This document shows, in pieces, positions 37,958 through 46,065 of a stretch of 64,000 bases of DNA. This DNA is from Myxococcales bacterium. GTDB lineage: Bacteria > Myxococcota_A > Polyangia > Polyangiales > Polyangiaceae. The notes below the pieces were generated by a model that was not told the DNA's origin, did not search any database, and saw only the letters and a program-made list of their open reading frames with translations. The position numbers and the translations under genes are program-made. The stretch is taken from assembly GCA_016191785.1 (NCBI GenBank), contig JACPVJ010000016.1, positions 186,001 through 250,000 of the forward strand, written 5' to 3'. Position 1 is the stretch's first letter. Every line of letters begins with the position of its first letter.

Positions 37958-38782
37958 TCACAAAGCGCCGAGCGCGGCCCGCATCTGACGGGCGACCAAC
38001 TGCTTGATCTCGTCGGGCACCTCGGGCGCCGGGCACGACTGGCACAGCGACAGCGCGCGGCGGAGGGAGTCGCACCGTGCCGAACAGCGCGGGCAAGCGG
38101 CAACGTGCCGCTCCATCTCGTGACAAAGCTCGGCGCTCACGTCGTCTTCCATGTGGCGCGACAAGAGCTCGACCACGTCGGGGCAGCCCGCCTGGGGCGG
38201 CGCCTCGGGCTCTGGGGACAAGAGCGGCGCCAGTCGCTCGCGAACCTGGGCCCGCGCCCGGTGCAGGCGGCTCTTGACCGCCTCGACGCTCAGGCCGAGC
38301 ACCGTGCCGACCTCGGGGGCGGTCAGCCCCTCGACGTCCCGCAAGATCAGCACCTCGCGGTAGATCGGTTCGAGCGCGTCGATGGCGCGCTCGAGCTCGA
38401 TCTCGATCTCGCGCGCCGCGGCCTGTTCGTCCGGCGCCCGAGCGTCGACCAGCTGCGGCACGCCCTCGGCGCGAAGCGCGTGGAGCGGTTCCATGGCGCT
38501 GGGCTCACCCACGTTCTTGCGACGCTGCTTGATGCAAAACGACCGAGCGATGGTGTAGAGCCACGTCGAGAGCGAGCTCTGGCCCCGGAACGCGCCCAGG
38601 TTCTTCGCTGCCGCCAGCAACGTGTCCTGCACGACCTCTTCGGCGTCGTGCTCGTGCCGGCACATCTTCATCCCAAAGCGGTAGATGCTGGGCGAGTAGC
38701 GGTTGATGAGCTCGGTGAGCGCGGCCTCGTCGCCGCGCTGGGCGGCTTCGAGCAGGGCGCGCTCGTCCGTCGGTTCGGCCAT
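37958..38782 (-). CDS. ECF sigma factor with C-terminal zinc-finger (zf-HC2) domain
   Basis: 274 residues from ATG 38782; the in-frame extension upstream would cover the divergent nadE promoter. Sigma region 2 is at about 20-90 (FGMKMCRHEHDAEEVVQDTLLAAAK) and region 4 at about 130-190 (LEPIYREVLILRDVEGL, then LSVEAVKSRLHRARA). After a Pro-rich linker, residues ~200-250 carry CHEMERHVAACPRC, the HxxxCxxC zinc finger normally found in separate anti-sigma factors. A built-in anti-sigma-like switch is therefore likely. It is divergent from nadE. Confidence 0.85.
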   Translation of the reverse strand: MAEPTDERALLEAAQRGDEAALTELINRYSPSIYRFGMKMCRHEHDAEEVVQDTLLAAAKNLGAFRGQSSLSTWLYTIARSFCIKQRRKNVGEPSAMEPLHALRAEGVPQLVDARAPDEQAAAREIEIELERAIDALEPIYREVLILRDVEGLTAPEVGTVLGLSVEAVKSRLHRARAQVRERLAPLLSPEPEAPPQAGCPDVVELLSRHMEDDVSAELCHEMERHVAACPRCSARCDSLRRALSLCQSCPAPEVPDEIKQLVARQMRAALGAL

Positions 38783-38802
38783 GGCCGGCGAAGCCTGCCA
38801 GC

Positions 38803-38830
38803 TTGACAGCCCGGGCGGAAGCGCGACGAT
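38803..38830 (+). promoter_or_regulatory. Candidate nadE operon promoter
   Basis: TTGACA (38803-38808), 16 bases, GACGAT (38825-38830). The start codon at 38841 follows 10 bases later, so the mRNA would have almost no leader. Confidence 0.5.
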
Positions 38831-38840
38831 GGGGCCCGCC

Positions 38841-40835
38841 ATGCGCCTGGTCAAAGTCGCTGCCGCCACGCTGAATCAGACGCCGCTCGACTGGGCAGGC
38901 AACACCCGGAACATCTTGACCGCGCTGGAGCGAGCCCGAGCGGCCGGCGTGGGCATCCTGTGTCTGCCCGAGCTCTGCATCTCCGGGTACGGGTGCGAAG
39001 ACATGTTCCTGTCGCCGTCCGTCCTGGCGACCAGCCTCGAGGTGCTGAGCGAGCTAGCGCCGCACACCCATGGCCTCGTGGCGAGCTTCGGCCTGCCGGT
39101 CTTGCACAACAAGGCCGTGTTCAACGCCTGCGCGCTGGTGGCGGACGGCCGGCTTCGCGGCTTCGTGGCCAAGCGCGCGCTGGCCGGGGACGGGATCCAC
39201 TACGAGCCGCGCTGGTTCAAGCCCTGGCCTCGCGGAAAGCGCGGCCTGACGCGGGTCGGGGGGGCCGAGGTGCCGATCGGTGACGTGCACTTCGAGTGCG
39301 GCGCGATCAAGATCGGCTTCGAGATCTGCGAAGACGCGTGGATCGCGCAACGCCCCGGGGCCGAGCTGGCGCTCGACGCGGTGGACGTGATCCTGAACCC
39401 GTCGGCCAGCCACTTTGCCTTCGGCAAGAAAGAGGTGCGCCGTCGGCTGGTGCTCGAGGGCTCACGCGCGTTCGGCGTGACGTACGTCTACGCGAACTTG
39501 GTGGGCAACGAGGCCGGTCGAGCCATCTACGACGGCGATGCGCTGATCGCCTCGGGGGGGCGCCTCTTGGCGTCGTCCGAGAGGTTTTCGTTCGCCGACG
39601 TCTCGATGATCTCGGCCACTGTCGACGTGGATCTGACCCGCAGTCGCCACGGCTGGCTTTCGAGCTTCCACCCACAGGTCGAGTCCGAGCCGGGAGAGTG
39701 CGTGAGCGTGCCGCACGAGTTCCCGAGCGCGGGCGTGGCCGCGACCCGCCTCACGGAACCCGCTTGGGAGTCGGGGCCGGCCCTGAAGGAAGAAGAGTTC
39801 GCCCGTGCGGTGTCGCTCGGTCTCTTCGATTACCTGCGCAAGAGCCGCTCGCAGGGCTTCGTGATCTCGCTCTCGGGCGGCGCGGACTCGAGCGCGGTCG
39901 CCTGCCTGGTGGCGATGGCCCTCGGGTTCGCAGCGCGCGAGCTGGGGCTCGAGGGGGCCCGGCTGAAGCTCGAGCACGTGAAGGGGGTCGCCGAGTGCAA
40001 CGACCTTCCGGGCCTCGTGCGGCGGCTCTTGACCACGGCCTATCAGGCCACTCGGCACAGCGGCTCGGTGACCCGGGCGGCGGCGCGCAGCGTGGCCGAG
40101 GCGCTCGGGGCGAAGCACGTCGAGCTCGACGTCGACGCGCTGGTCGAGGCCTATCGGTATCTGGCCGAGGGGGCCCTCGGGCGCGAGCTCGGCTGGGAGC
40201 AAGACGACATCGCGCTGCAGAACATCCAGGCGCGCGTGCGCGCGCCCGGCGTGTGGCTCTTGGCCAACGTCACCGGTTCGCTGCTCCTCGCGACCAGCAA
40301 TCGCTCGGAAGCCGCGGTCGGGTACGCAACCATGGACGGTGACACCGCCGGCGGTCTCAGCCCGATTGCCGGGATCGACAAGGCGTACCTCCGGAGTTGG
40401 CTCCGCTGGCTCGAGGCCGAGGGCCCCGCCGGGCTCGGTCCCATCCCGGCGCTCTCGGCGGTGAACCAGCAGCAGCCGACCGCCGAGCTTCGGCCAGCCG
40501 CCCAGCACCAGACCGACGAAGGCGACCTCATGCCATACGTGTTGCTCGACGCCATCGAGCGAGCGGCCATCCGCGACAAGCGTTCGCCGCTCGAGGTCTG
40601 GGAGCTGATGCGAGCCGAGTTCCCGGCCTACGAGGCGCAGCAGCTGGTGACCTGGATCATCCGCTTCTTCCGGCTGTTCAGCCGGAACCAGTGGAAGCGT
40701 GAGCGCTATGCGCCGAGCTTCCACCTGGACGACGAGAGCCTCGACCCCAAGACCTGGTGCCGTTTCCCCATCCTGAGCGGCGGGTTCGAGCGCGAGCTGG
40801 CCGAGCTTGCCGCCCACACGGACAAGCGCTCATGA
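38841..40835 (+). CDS. nadE: Glutamine-dependent NAD+ synthetase
   Basis: 664 residues; ATG 38841 begins right at the nitrilase strand RLVKVAAATLNQ (ATG 38829 is an alternative). The N-terminal glutaminase domain shows Glu in PELCISGYG, Lys in KRALAGDG and nucleophile Cys163 in FEICEDAW. The synthetase domain has the ATP loop SGGADSS at 345-351 and LLATSNRSEAAVGYATMDGD. It amidates nicotinic acid adenine dinucleotide to NAD+ using glutamine. It overlaps the Nudix regulator gene by ATGA; the three-gene run (nadE, Nudix-wHTH, HD) is a NAD-related operon. Confidence 0.95.
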   Translation: MRLVKVAAATLNQTPLDWAGNTRNILTALERARAAGVGILCLPELCISGYGCEDMFLSPSVLATSLEVLSELAPHTHGLVASFGLPVLHNKAVFNACALVADGRLRGFVAKRALAGDGIHYEPRWFKPWPRGKRGLTRVGGAEVPIGDVHFECGAIKIGFEICEDAWIAQRPGAELALDAVDVILNPSASHFAFGKKEVRRRLVLEGSRAFGVTYVYANLVGNEAGRAIYDGDALIASGGRLLASSERFSFADVSMISATVDVDLTRSRHGWLSSFHPQVESEPGECVSVPHEFPSAGVAATRLTEPAWESGPALKEEEFARAVSLGLFDYLRKSRSQGFVISLSGGADSSAVACLVAMALGFAARELGLEGARLKLEHVKGVAECNDLPGLVRRLLTTAYQATRHSGSVTRAAARSVAEALGAKHVELDVDALVEAYRYLAEGALGRELGWEQDDIALQNIQARVRAPGVWLLANVTGSLLLATSNRSEAAVGYATMDGDTAGGLSPIAGIDKAYLRSWLRWLEAEGPAGLGPIPALSAVNQQQPTAELRPAAQHQTDEGDLMPYVLLDAIERAAIRDKRSPLEVWELMRAEFPAYEAQQLVTWIIRFFRLFSRNQWKRERYAPSFHLDDESLDPKTWCRFPILSGGFERELAELAAHTDKRS

Positions 40836-41509
40836 GCGACTACCCGCGGCCGGCTCTCGCCGCGGACGTCGTGGCGCTCGGCTTCGACGGCAGTGAGCTG
40901 TTCGTTCTGCTGATTCAGCGGGAACACGAGCCTTTCGCCGGCAGCTGGGCGCTGCCCGGCGGCTTCGTGGAACCGAGCGAGAGCGCGGAACAGGCGGCGT
41001 TGCGCGAGCTCACCGAAGAGACCGGCCTGACCGACGTCTCGGTCGAGCAACTCCACACGCTCAGCCAACCCGGCCGCGACCCGCGGGGCTGGGTGGTCAG
41101 CGTGGCGCACCTGGCGCTCTTGCGCATGGCCGACCATCCTCCGGCCGCCGGCGACGACGCGCGTCGAGCCGAGTGGGTACCGGTGAAGCGAGCCAAGGCT
41201 CTGGCCTTCGACCACGGGCTCGCCCTCGAGCGCGCCCTCGCCCGGATCCGCGCCCGAGCCGAGCGTTTCCCGTTCGGGGCGGAGCTCTTGCCCGAGAAGT
41301 TCACGCTGCGTGATCTCGAGGCACTCCACCGCGCCGTGCTCGGCGAGGACCTCGACCGGCGCAACTTCCGCAAGCGAGTCCGCTCGTGGGCTGCGCTGGT
41401 GCCGCTCGACGAACGCGAGACGGGCGTGCGTCACCGCCGTGCCCGGTTCTTTCGCTTCGACGGGCGCCGCCTGCGCCCCTTCGTCCGGGCCGAGACGGGC
41501 GAATCGTGA
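40832..41509 (+). CDS. NrtR-like Nudix protein with C-terminal winged helix
   Basis: 225 residues. Residues 1-140 form a Nudix domain with a complete box, GFVEPSE then REL and TEETGL (G-x5-E-x7-REUxEExGU). Residues ~145-220 (LLPEKFTLRDLEALHRAVLGE, then LDRRNFRKRV) match the NrtR winged-helix DNA-binding domain. NrtR repressors control NAD synthesis and sense ADP-ribose; many have lost Nudix catalysis, but this box is intact, so it may both hydrolyse and regulate. It is coupled to nadE (ATGA) and to the HD gene (GTGA). Confidence 0.85.
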   Translation: MSDYPRPALAADVVALGFDGSELFVLLIQREHEPFAGSWALPGGFVEPSESAEQAALRELTEETGLTDVSVEQLHTLSQPGRDPRGWVVSVAHLALLRMADHPPAAGDDARRAEWVPVKRAKALAFDHGLALERALARIRARAERFPFGAELLPEKFTLRDLEALHRAVLGEDLDRRNFRKRVRSWAALVPLDERETGVRHRRARFFRFDGRRLRPFVRAETGES

Positions 41510-42168
41510 ACACCGAAGAGCTGTGCGAGCGCGAGCTGCCGGGGCTCTTGGCCCAGGCCAGGGAGCACTTCGACGACGACCCAGGTCACGACGCCCAGCA
41601 CGCGCTCCGCGTCGCGCGCTGGACGTTGCGCCTGACTCGCGGCGAGGTGCCGGCCCGCTTGGCACTGGCGGCGGCGGTGCTCCACGACGTCGTCAACCTC
41701 CCCAAGGACTCGGCGGAGCGCTCGAAGGCGAGCGAGCGCTCGGCCCAGGTCGCTCGTGAGTGGCTGCCCCGATGGGGCTTTTCGGCCCACGAGACCGAGC
41801 TGGTGGCGGAGGCGATCCGCGATCACAGCTACAGCCGCGGCGCGACGCCTCGCACTCTTTTGGGCTCTGCGCTGCAAGACGCCGACCGGCTCGAAGCCCT
41901 GGGGGCGCTCGGGTTGATGCGTTGCCTTTCCGCCGGCGCTCGCATGCAGGCGCGCTTCTTCCATCCGACCGACCCTTGGGCCACAGCGCGCCCGCTCGAC
42001 GATCGAAACTACTCGGTGGACCACCTGTTCACCAAGCTCTTGGGGCTGGCCGAGGGCATGACCACCGAAGAGGGGCGGCGCGAAGCGCAGCGACGCGTGG
42101 CGTTCTTGCGCGAGTTTCTCGGGGCCTTGGCCAGCGAGCTCGAGACACCGCTCACGGATGGACGATGA
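41506..42168 (+). CDS. HD-domain phosphohydrolase
   Basis: 220 residues, GTG start inside a GTGA overlap with the Nudix gene. The HD signature is present: His32 (AQHALRVARW), the His60-Asp61 dyad (LHDVVNLP), RDHSYSRG and QDADRLEAL. It resembles YedJ-type predicted HD hydrolases of unknown substrate; coupling to nadE suggests a nucleotide or NAD-related phosphate substrate. Its last 17 bases overlap the convergent L,D-transpeptidase gene. Confidence 0.85.
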   Translation: MNTEELCERELPGLLAQAREHFDDDPGHDAQHALRVARWTLRLTRGEVPARLALAAAVLHDVVNLPKDSAERSKASERSAQVAREWLPRWGFSAHETELVAEAIRDHSYSRGATPRTLLGSALQDADRLEALGALGLMRCLSAGARMQARFFHPTDPWATARPLDDRNYSVDHLFTKLLGLAEGMTTEEGRREAQRRVAFLREFLGALASELETPLTDGR

Positions 42169-43693
42169 ACGTGGTGGCGGGCTCCACGCCCGGTCGCCAG
42201 CGGACGCCGTGCCAGCCCTCGGGCATCGGCGGCTCAGTGAACTCGAACAGCCACTTCCCGTCGATGGGTGACACGTTGACACAGCCGCCGCTTTTGCGGT
42301 CGCCCCAGTCGTCGTGCCAGTACGCGCCGTGGAGCGCGTGGGGCCCGCTGAAATTCTGCGCCCACGGAACGTCCGAGTGCACGTAGTCGCCGGGCGCGAC
42401 CATGGTGGCGGTCGCGAACTTGCCGGTGATGGGGAAGACCCCGACCGGCGTGGCGGCGGTGTCGATCGCCGGGATGCCTTTCGCCGGCGTGCCGCCCCGC
42501 CCCGGAGCGATCAACGTGGCGAATACCGGCCGAGTGCCTTCGAAGGCGACCATCCAACCTTCCCACACGCTCGACTCGACCCAGGTGCGCCGGCCCGCCG
42601 GTCCCTCTCGCGTGTCGGCGCCGCCGACCGGGGCCCCCCACGGTGTCTTTTCCTGGGGCGTCGGCACGACGGCGTCGGACTTCTTCACCCAGATCCCCGG
42701 CTCACGGGTCTCTAGGTACGTCGCCCCCTCGAGCTCGCGCTTTTCACCCGTCAGCTCGACGAACGAAAGCCGCGGGAACCGCTCGGCCAGCTCCACCAGC
42801 TTGCCGCCCTCGTCCTTGAACTTCGGTCGGTCTTTACTGCGAAAGAAGGCCAGGGGCAGCTTGGCGTCTTTGCCCAGGTGCACCCCTTTGAAGGTCACCT
42901 GCTTGAAGGGCACCACGCGATCCTTCGGCACCCACAAGAGGTCCGCGCTGAGCAACCAGGTTCGGCCTTCGCCTGCGGCTTCGGCGCTGTACGCCACCGT
43001 GGACAGCGGCAGGAGGCGCTTGCGCGGCTCGTGCACGGTGGAGGGCAGCTTGCCGAGCGAGAACGCCGGGCTCGTGGCCGGTGACAGATCGACGCCGACC
43101 AATGACTCGTGCACCTTTTCGCCGCGCTTCGCCGCTTCGACCCGGCCCGCGTGCTCTTCCAGATCCCACTCGCGTCGCCGTTGCTCCGTGCGGCTCGGGA
43201 TCTCGGAGTAGCGACTCACCCCCCGCGACTCCCCGTACTTGTGCGGCCATGGCGACGTGACGTCGGGCGCGTAAGGACGCATCGCGGAGAGCTCGGGGTC
43301 GTTCGGGTCCAGCGTGGCCCGCACCCCGTCCACGCAAACGTAGCCCCGAGGTTCGATCGCGTACCACTTGCTGCAGCCCGGGCCGTTCTTGGCTTCCGGA
43401 TCTCTGAGCTTCGCCGAGCCGCCCAGCCACATGAAGCCGATCCAGCCGACGCCGTTCGGCTCGGGGTGGATCCAGACGAAGCGCGTCTTGGCCCACACCC
43501 GGGGCGCCTCGGACTTGGGTGTCGCCATCGCCGGCGGACCGGGCGCGACCTGGGGCTGGGCGCTGGGCTCGGCCTTTGGCGCAGCGCTCGGCGCAGTCGG
43601 AGCGGGCTCGACGGCCCGATGCGGCTCCGGCTCGCGGCTCGCGCACCCGAGCAGCGCGGCGGCGAGCCAGCAGGGCGAAAGTGGCGAGCGCAT
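42152..43693 (-). CDS. L,D-transpeptidase (YkuD) lipoprotein
   Basis: 513 residues from ATG 43693 with lipobox ALLGC (Cys17). An Ala/Pro linker, then a ~300-residue N-terminal region of unknown fold precede the C-terminal YkuD domain: HALHGAYWHDDWG and SGGCVNVSP with catalytic Cys471. These enzymes make 3-3 peptidoglycan crosslinks or attach proteins to the wall. The Asn instead of the common Arg after SGGCV is a small deviation. It is divergent from mutH; their start codons are only 31 bases apart. Confidence 0.85.
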   Translation of the reverse strand: MRSPLSPCWLAAALLGCASREPEPHRAVEPAPTAPSAAPKAEPSAQPQVAPGPPAMATPKSEAPRVWAKTRFVWIHPEPNGVGWIGFMWLGGSAKLRDPEAKNGPGCSKWYAIEPRGYVCVDGVRATLDPNDPELSAMRPYAPDVTSPWPHKYGESRGVSRYSEIPSRTEQRRREWDLEEHAGRVEAAKRGEKVHESLVGVDLSPATSPAFSLGKLPSTVHEPRKRLLPLSTVAYSAEAAGEGRTWLLSADLLWVPKDRVVPFKQVTFKGVHLGKDAKLPLAFFRSKDRPKFKDEGGKLVELAERFPRLSFVELTGEKRELEGATYLETREPGIWVKKSDAVVPTPQEKTPWGAPVGGADTREGPAGRRTWVESSVWEGWMVAFEGTRPVFATLIAPGRGGTPAKGIPAIDTAATPVGVFPITGKFATATMVAPGDYVHSDVPWAQNFSGPHALHGAYWHDDWGDRKSGGCVNVSPIDGKWLFEFTEPPMPEGWHGVRWRPGVEPATTFIVHP

Positions 43694-43724
43694 CGGTCTG
43701 GGTCCGGATATCGTCGAAGCCGTC

Positions 43725-44405
43725 GTGGCGCAACCTCCGAGCCCCCAGAGCGAAGCCGAGCTCGTCGCGCGGGCGCGGGCGCTTTCGGGCCGACGAGTCG
43801 GCGAGCTGGCGGCTGAGCTGGGCGTCCCGTGTCCCCCGGATCTGAGGCGTGCGAAGGGTTTCGTGGGCGGGTTGGTCGAGCGGGCCCTGGGCGCCGACGC
43901 GGGCTCCCGGTCGCTGCCCGACTTTTCGGGTCTGGGCGTCGAGCTCAAGACGCTGCCCGTCGACGCGCGAGGGCGCCCGGTCGAGTCGACGTTCGTCTGC
44001 ACGATCCCCCTCACCGAGGTGGCCCACCTCGAGTGGGCCGAGTCACCGGTCTGGCGCAAGCTCCGGCGGGTGCTGTGGATGGTGGTCGAGGGGGACCGCG
44101 GCCTGCCACCGGCTCGGCGCCGCATCGGTGAGCCACTGCTCTGGAGCCCGAGCCCCGACCAGGAACGCGCGCTCCGCTTCGATTGGGAAGAGCTGGCCGG
44201 AGTGATCGGACGCGGTGACGTCGAGAGCATCACCGGCCACCTGGGGCAGTGCCTTCAGGTCCGCCCCAAGGCTGCCAACTCCCACGCCCGTCGCCGCGGC
44301 ACCGATCGCGACGGCGCGTTCTTTGACGCCATGCCCAAGGGCTTCTACCTGCGCGCGACGTTCACTGCGAGCGTCTTGGCCGAGCACTTCGTGCTCACGG
44401 TCTGA
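43725..44405 (+). CDS. mutH: DNA mismatch repair endonuclease MutH
   Basis: 226 residues, GTG start; no other in-frame start fits. It is collinear with E. coli MutH over its whole length: the catalytic triad is Asp66, Glu73 and Lys75 (DFSGLGVELKT, spacing D-x6-E-x-K), followed by STFVCTIPLTEVAHLEW, GEPLLWSP, LQVRPKAANS and KGFYLRATFTASVLAEHF. MutH nicks the unmethylated strand at hemimethylated GATC after MutS/MutL activation. Dam/MutH repair is best known in gammaproteobacteria, so transfer is possible, though base composition matches the neighbours. Confidence 0.92.
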   Translation: MAQPPSPQSEAELVARARALSGRRVGELAAELGVPCPPDLRRAKGFVGGLVERALGADAGSRSLPDFSGLGVELKTLPVDARGRPVESTFVCTIPLTEVAHLEWAESPVWRKLRRVLWMVVEGDRGLPPARRRIGEPLLWSPSPDQERALRFDWEELAGVIGRGDVESITGHLGQCLQVRPKAANSHARRRGTDRDGAFFDAMPKGFYLRATFTASVLAEHFVLTV

Positions 44406-44433
44406 ACCGGTGGTCGCTGGCCGGGTACCCGGA

Positions 44434-44898
44434 TCAGCCCGTGCGCATCGGTCGCGACTTCTGCGGGTAGTGTCCGTCGAGCGCGCGGGCGAACAGCCGG
44501 CACACGTCGGTCAGGGTGAGGATGCCCGCCAGCCTGCCGTTGTGGTCGACGACCACGACCGAGCTCAGCTGGCGATCGGCCATCTCGAGCAGCACTACGT
44601 CCAGGGGCTCGGCAGCCTCGGCCACGTAGGCCGGCATGTGGCAGACCTCGCGGACCAAGAGCGAGGTGTCGCGATCGGGAGTGAGCGCCCCGGCCACCTG
44701 GATGTCGCGGACGGTCACGACGCCGGCGATCTTGCCTTTGCTGGTCACGGGCAGGTGGTGGATGTTGTGCTCGTCCATCAGCACCCGCGCGGTCACGACG
44801 TCTTCCCCGATGTCGATGGAGTGGGGCAGCGGCGTCATCACGGTTCCCACTGAAGGCATCCCGCTCATGGGGCGAGGCGGTTGCACGAGGCGTACCAT
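44434..44898 (-). CDS. Two-CBS-domain protein
   Basis: 154 residues, essentially a Bateman module: CBS1 from VGTVMTPLPHSIDIGEDVVTARVLM to IAGVVTVRDIQ, CBS2 from VREVCHMPAYVAEAAEPLDVVLLEMADRQ to LAGILTLTDVC. CBS pairs bind adenosine nucleotides and regulate partner proteins. No effector domain is fused, and the neighbours do not point to a partner. Cytoplasmic. Confidence 0.85.
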   Translation of the reverse strand: MVRLVQPPRPMSGMPSVGTVMTPLPHSIDIGEDVVTARVLMDEHNIHHLPVTSKGKIAGVVTVRDIQVAGALTPDRDTSLLVREVCHMPAYVAEAAEPLDVVLLEMADRQLSSVVVVDHNGRLAGILTLTDVCRLFARALDGHYPQKSRPMRTG

Positions 44899-44993
44899 CC
44901 CCGAGAATCACGCAGAGAAAGCCGCTTCGCTCGGGTTTCCGACCGCACGGGCTGCGCGCGCGGCCGAACTCGGCGAAAGACTTGCGGTCGAAA

Positions 44994-45989
44994 TCACGAC
45001 GCGAGCGGTCGAGGGCGCCGCGAGCGGGACGGGTGCTTCGCGGGCTTGGTCGACTTCGCCTTGGCGGGCGGTCTGCCCTTGACGGTCCTCGGCTCGGCCT
45101 TCTCGGGCGGAGGCGGATCCTCGGGTTCGACCGTGGGCTCGCCGTCGTCCGGTGCCGGCGGCGGCAGCTCCAGCTTCGCCGGCGGCGCGGGCGGCCGCTT
45201 CTTCGGGACCACGTGCCACTTGGGCACGTCGGTCGGCGCGATCGCGAGGTGCAGGTGGTTCCCGTGGTCCGAGTCGTAGTCCGGCGTCAGGAGCTCCTTG
45301 AAGAGCTGCGTGGCCTTGAGCCGGCACGCGAGCTGGTTCATCGCCGGGCTGGTGCTGGCGCAGCCGTCGGCCAAGCCCCGGGCGAAGTCCCGTTCGACCG
45401 AGTGCCAGGTCGCTCCGAAGCGGACCTCGTGCACGTCCAGCGCCAGGCCATAGGCGTGCAGGCTGAGCCGGCCGACGCGGCTCATGCGGTAGGAATACGC
45501 GCCCGAGAAGCGCACCGAGCTCACGCCGAGCTCGGCCATGACCGGCGCGACCCGCTCGAGCGCGAGCACGAAGCGGCAGTCGGCGACCAGCGCCGAGCCG
45601 AAGCTGATGCCGCCGATCTTTCCCGTGACCTCGACCGGCGTGGTGATGCCTCGCTTCGCATCGAGGCGGTGGTACTTCACGGACGTTCGGGCCAGCTCGG
45701 CCAGACAGGCCTCGCCGCTCGGGATCTCGGTGCTCGAGAGCCGCGGGACGTCGGGGCGCGACACCGGCGCCGGGGGCAGTGCAGCCGGAGCGACCACGCC
45801 TGCGAGCGGCGGAGCCGCCAGCGCGGCGTAGTGCGGCTGAGTGGTGAGCGGCGCGGCGCCGGGTGGCGGCGTCGCCCACGCGTGCACGGACCCAGGCGGG
45901 TAGACGGGCAACGGCGCCGTGGCGGGAACTGCCTCGCGCGCGCAACCCGCCCCCGAGAGGGCGACGATGACCAGGGCGAGCGCGCGCAT
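44994..45989 (-). CDS. Extensin-family (Extensin_2) lipoprotein
   Basis: 331 residues from ATG 45989 with lipobox LSGAGC (Cys16). After a Pro/Ala linker, residues ~120-275 match the bacterial extensin family, a metallopeptidase-like fold: CLAELARTSVKYH, GSALVADCRFVLALER, LHAYGLALDVHEV (His/Asp metal ligands) and DHGNHLHLAI. It may cut peptidoglycan peptides. The last 50 residues are Pro/Lys/Arg-rich and very basic, ending SRSRRPRP. Longer in-frame starts exist but would disrupt the signal. Confidence 0.75.
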   Translation of the reverse strand: MRALALVIVALSGAGCAREAVPATAPLPVYPPGSVHAWATPPPGAAPLTTQPHYAALAAPPLAGVVAPAALPPAPVSRPDVPRLSSTEIPSGEACLAELARTSVKYHRLDAKRGITTPVEVTGKIGGISFGSALVADCRFVLALERVAPVMAELGVSSVRFSGAYSYRMSRVGRLSLHAYGLALDVHEVRFGATWHSVERDFARGLADGCASTSPAMNQLACRLKATQLFKELLTPDYDSDHGNHLHLAIAPTDVPKWHVVPKKRPPAPPAKLELPPPAPDDGEPTVEPEDPPPPEKAEPRTVKGRPPAKAKSTKPAKHPSRSRRPRPLAS

Positions 45990-46065
45990 CAGGTCGACAT
46001 CTTTTCCATGAGCCCGGGCTCTCGCCCAAGGTTTCGTCTCACTTTTCAGCCGAGGCACTGCACGC

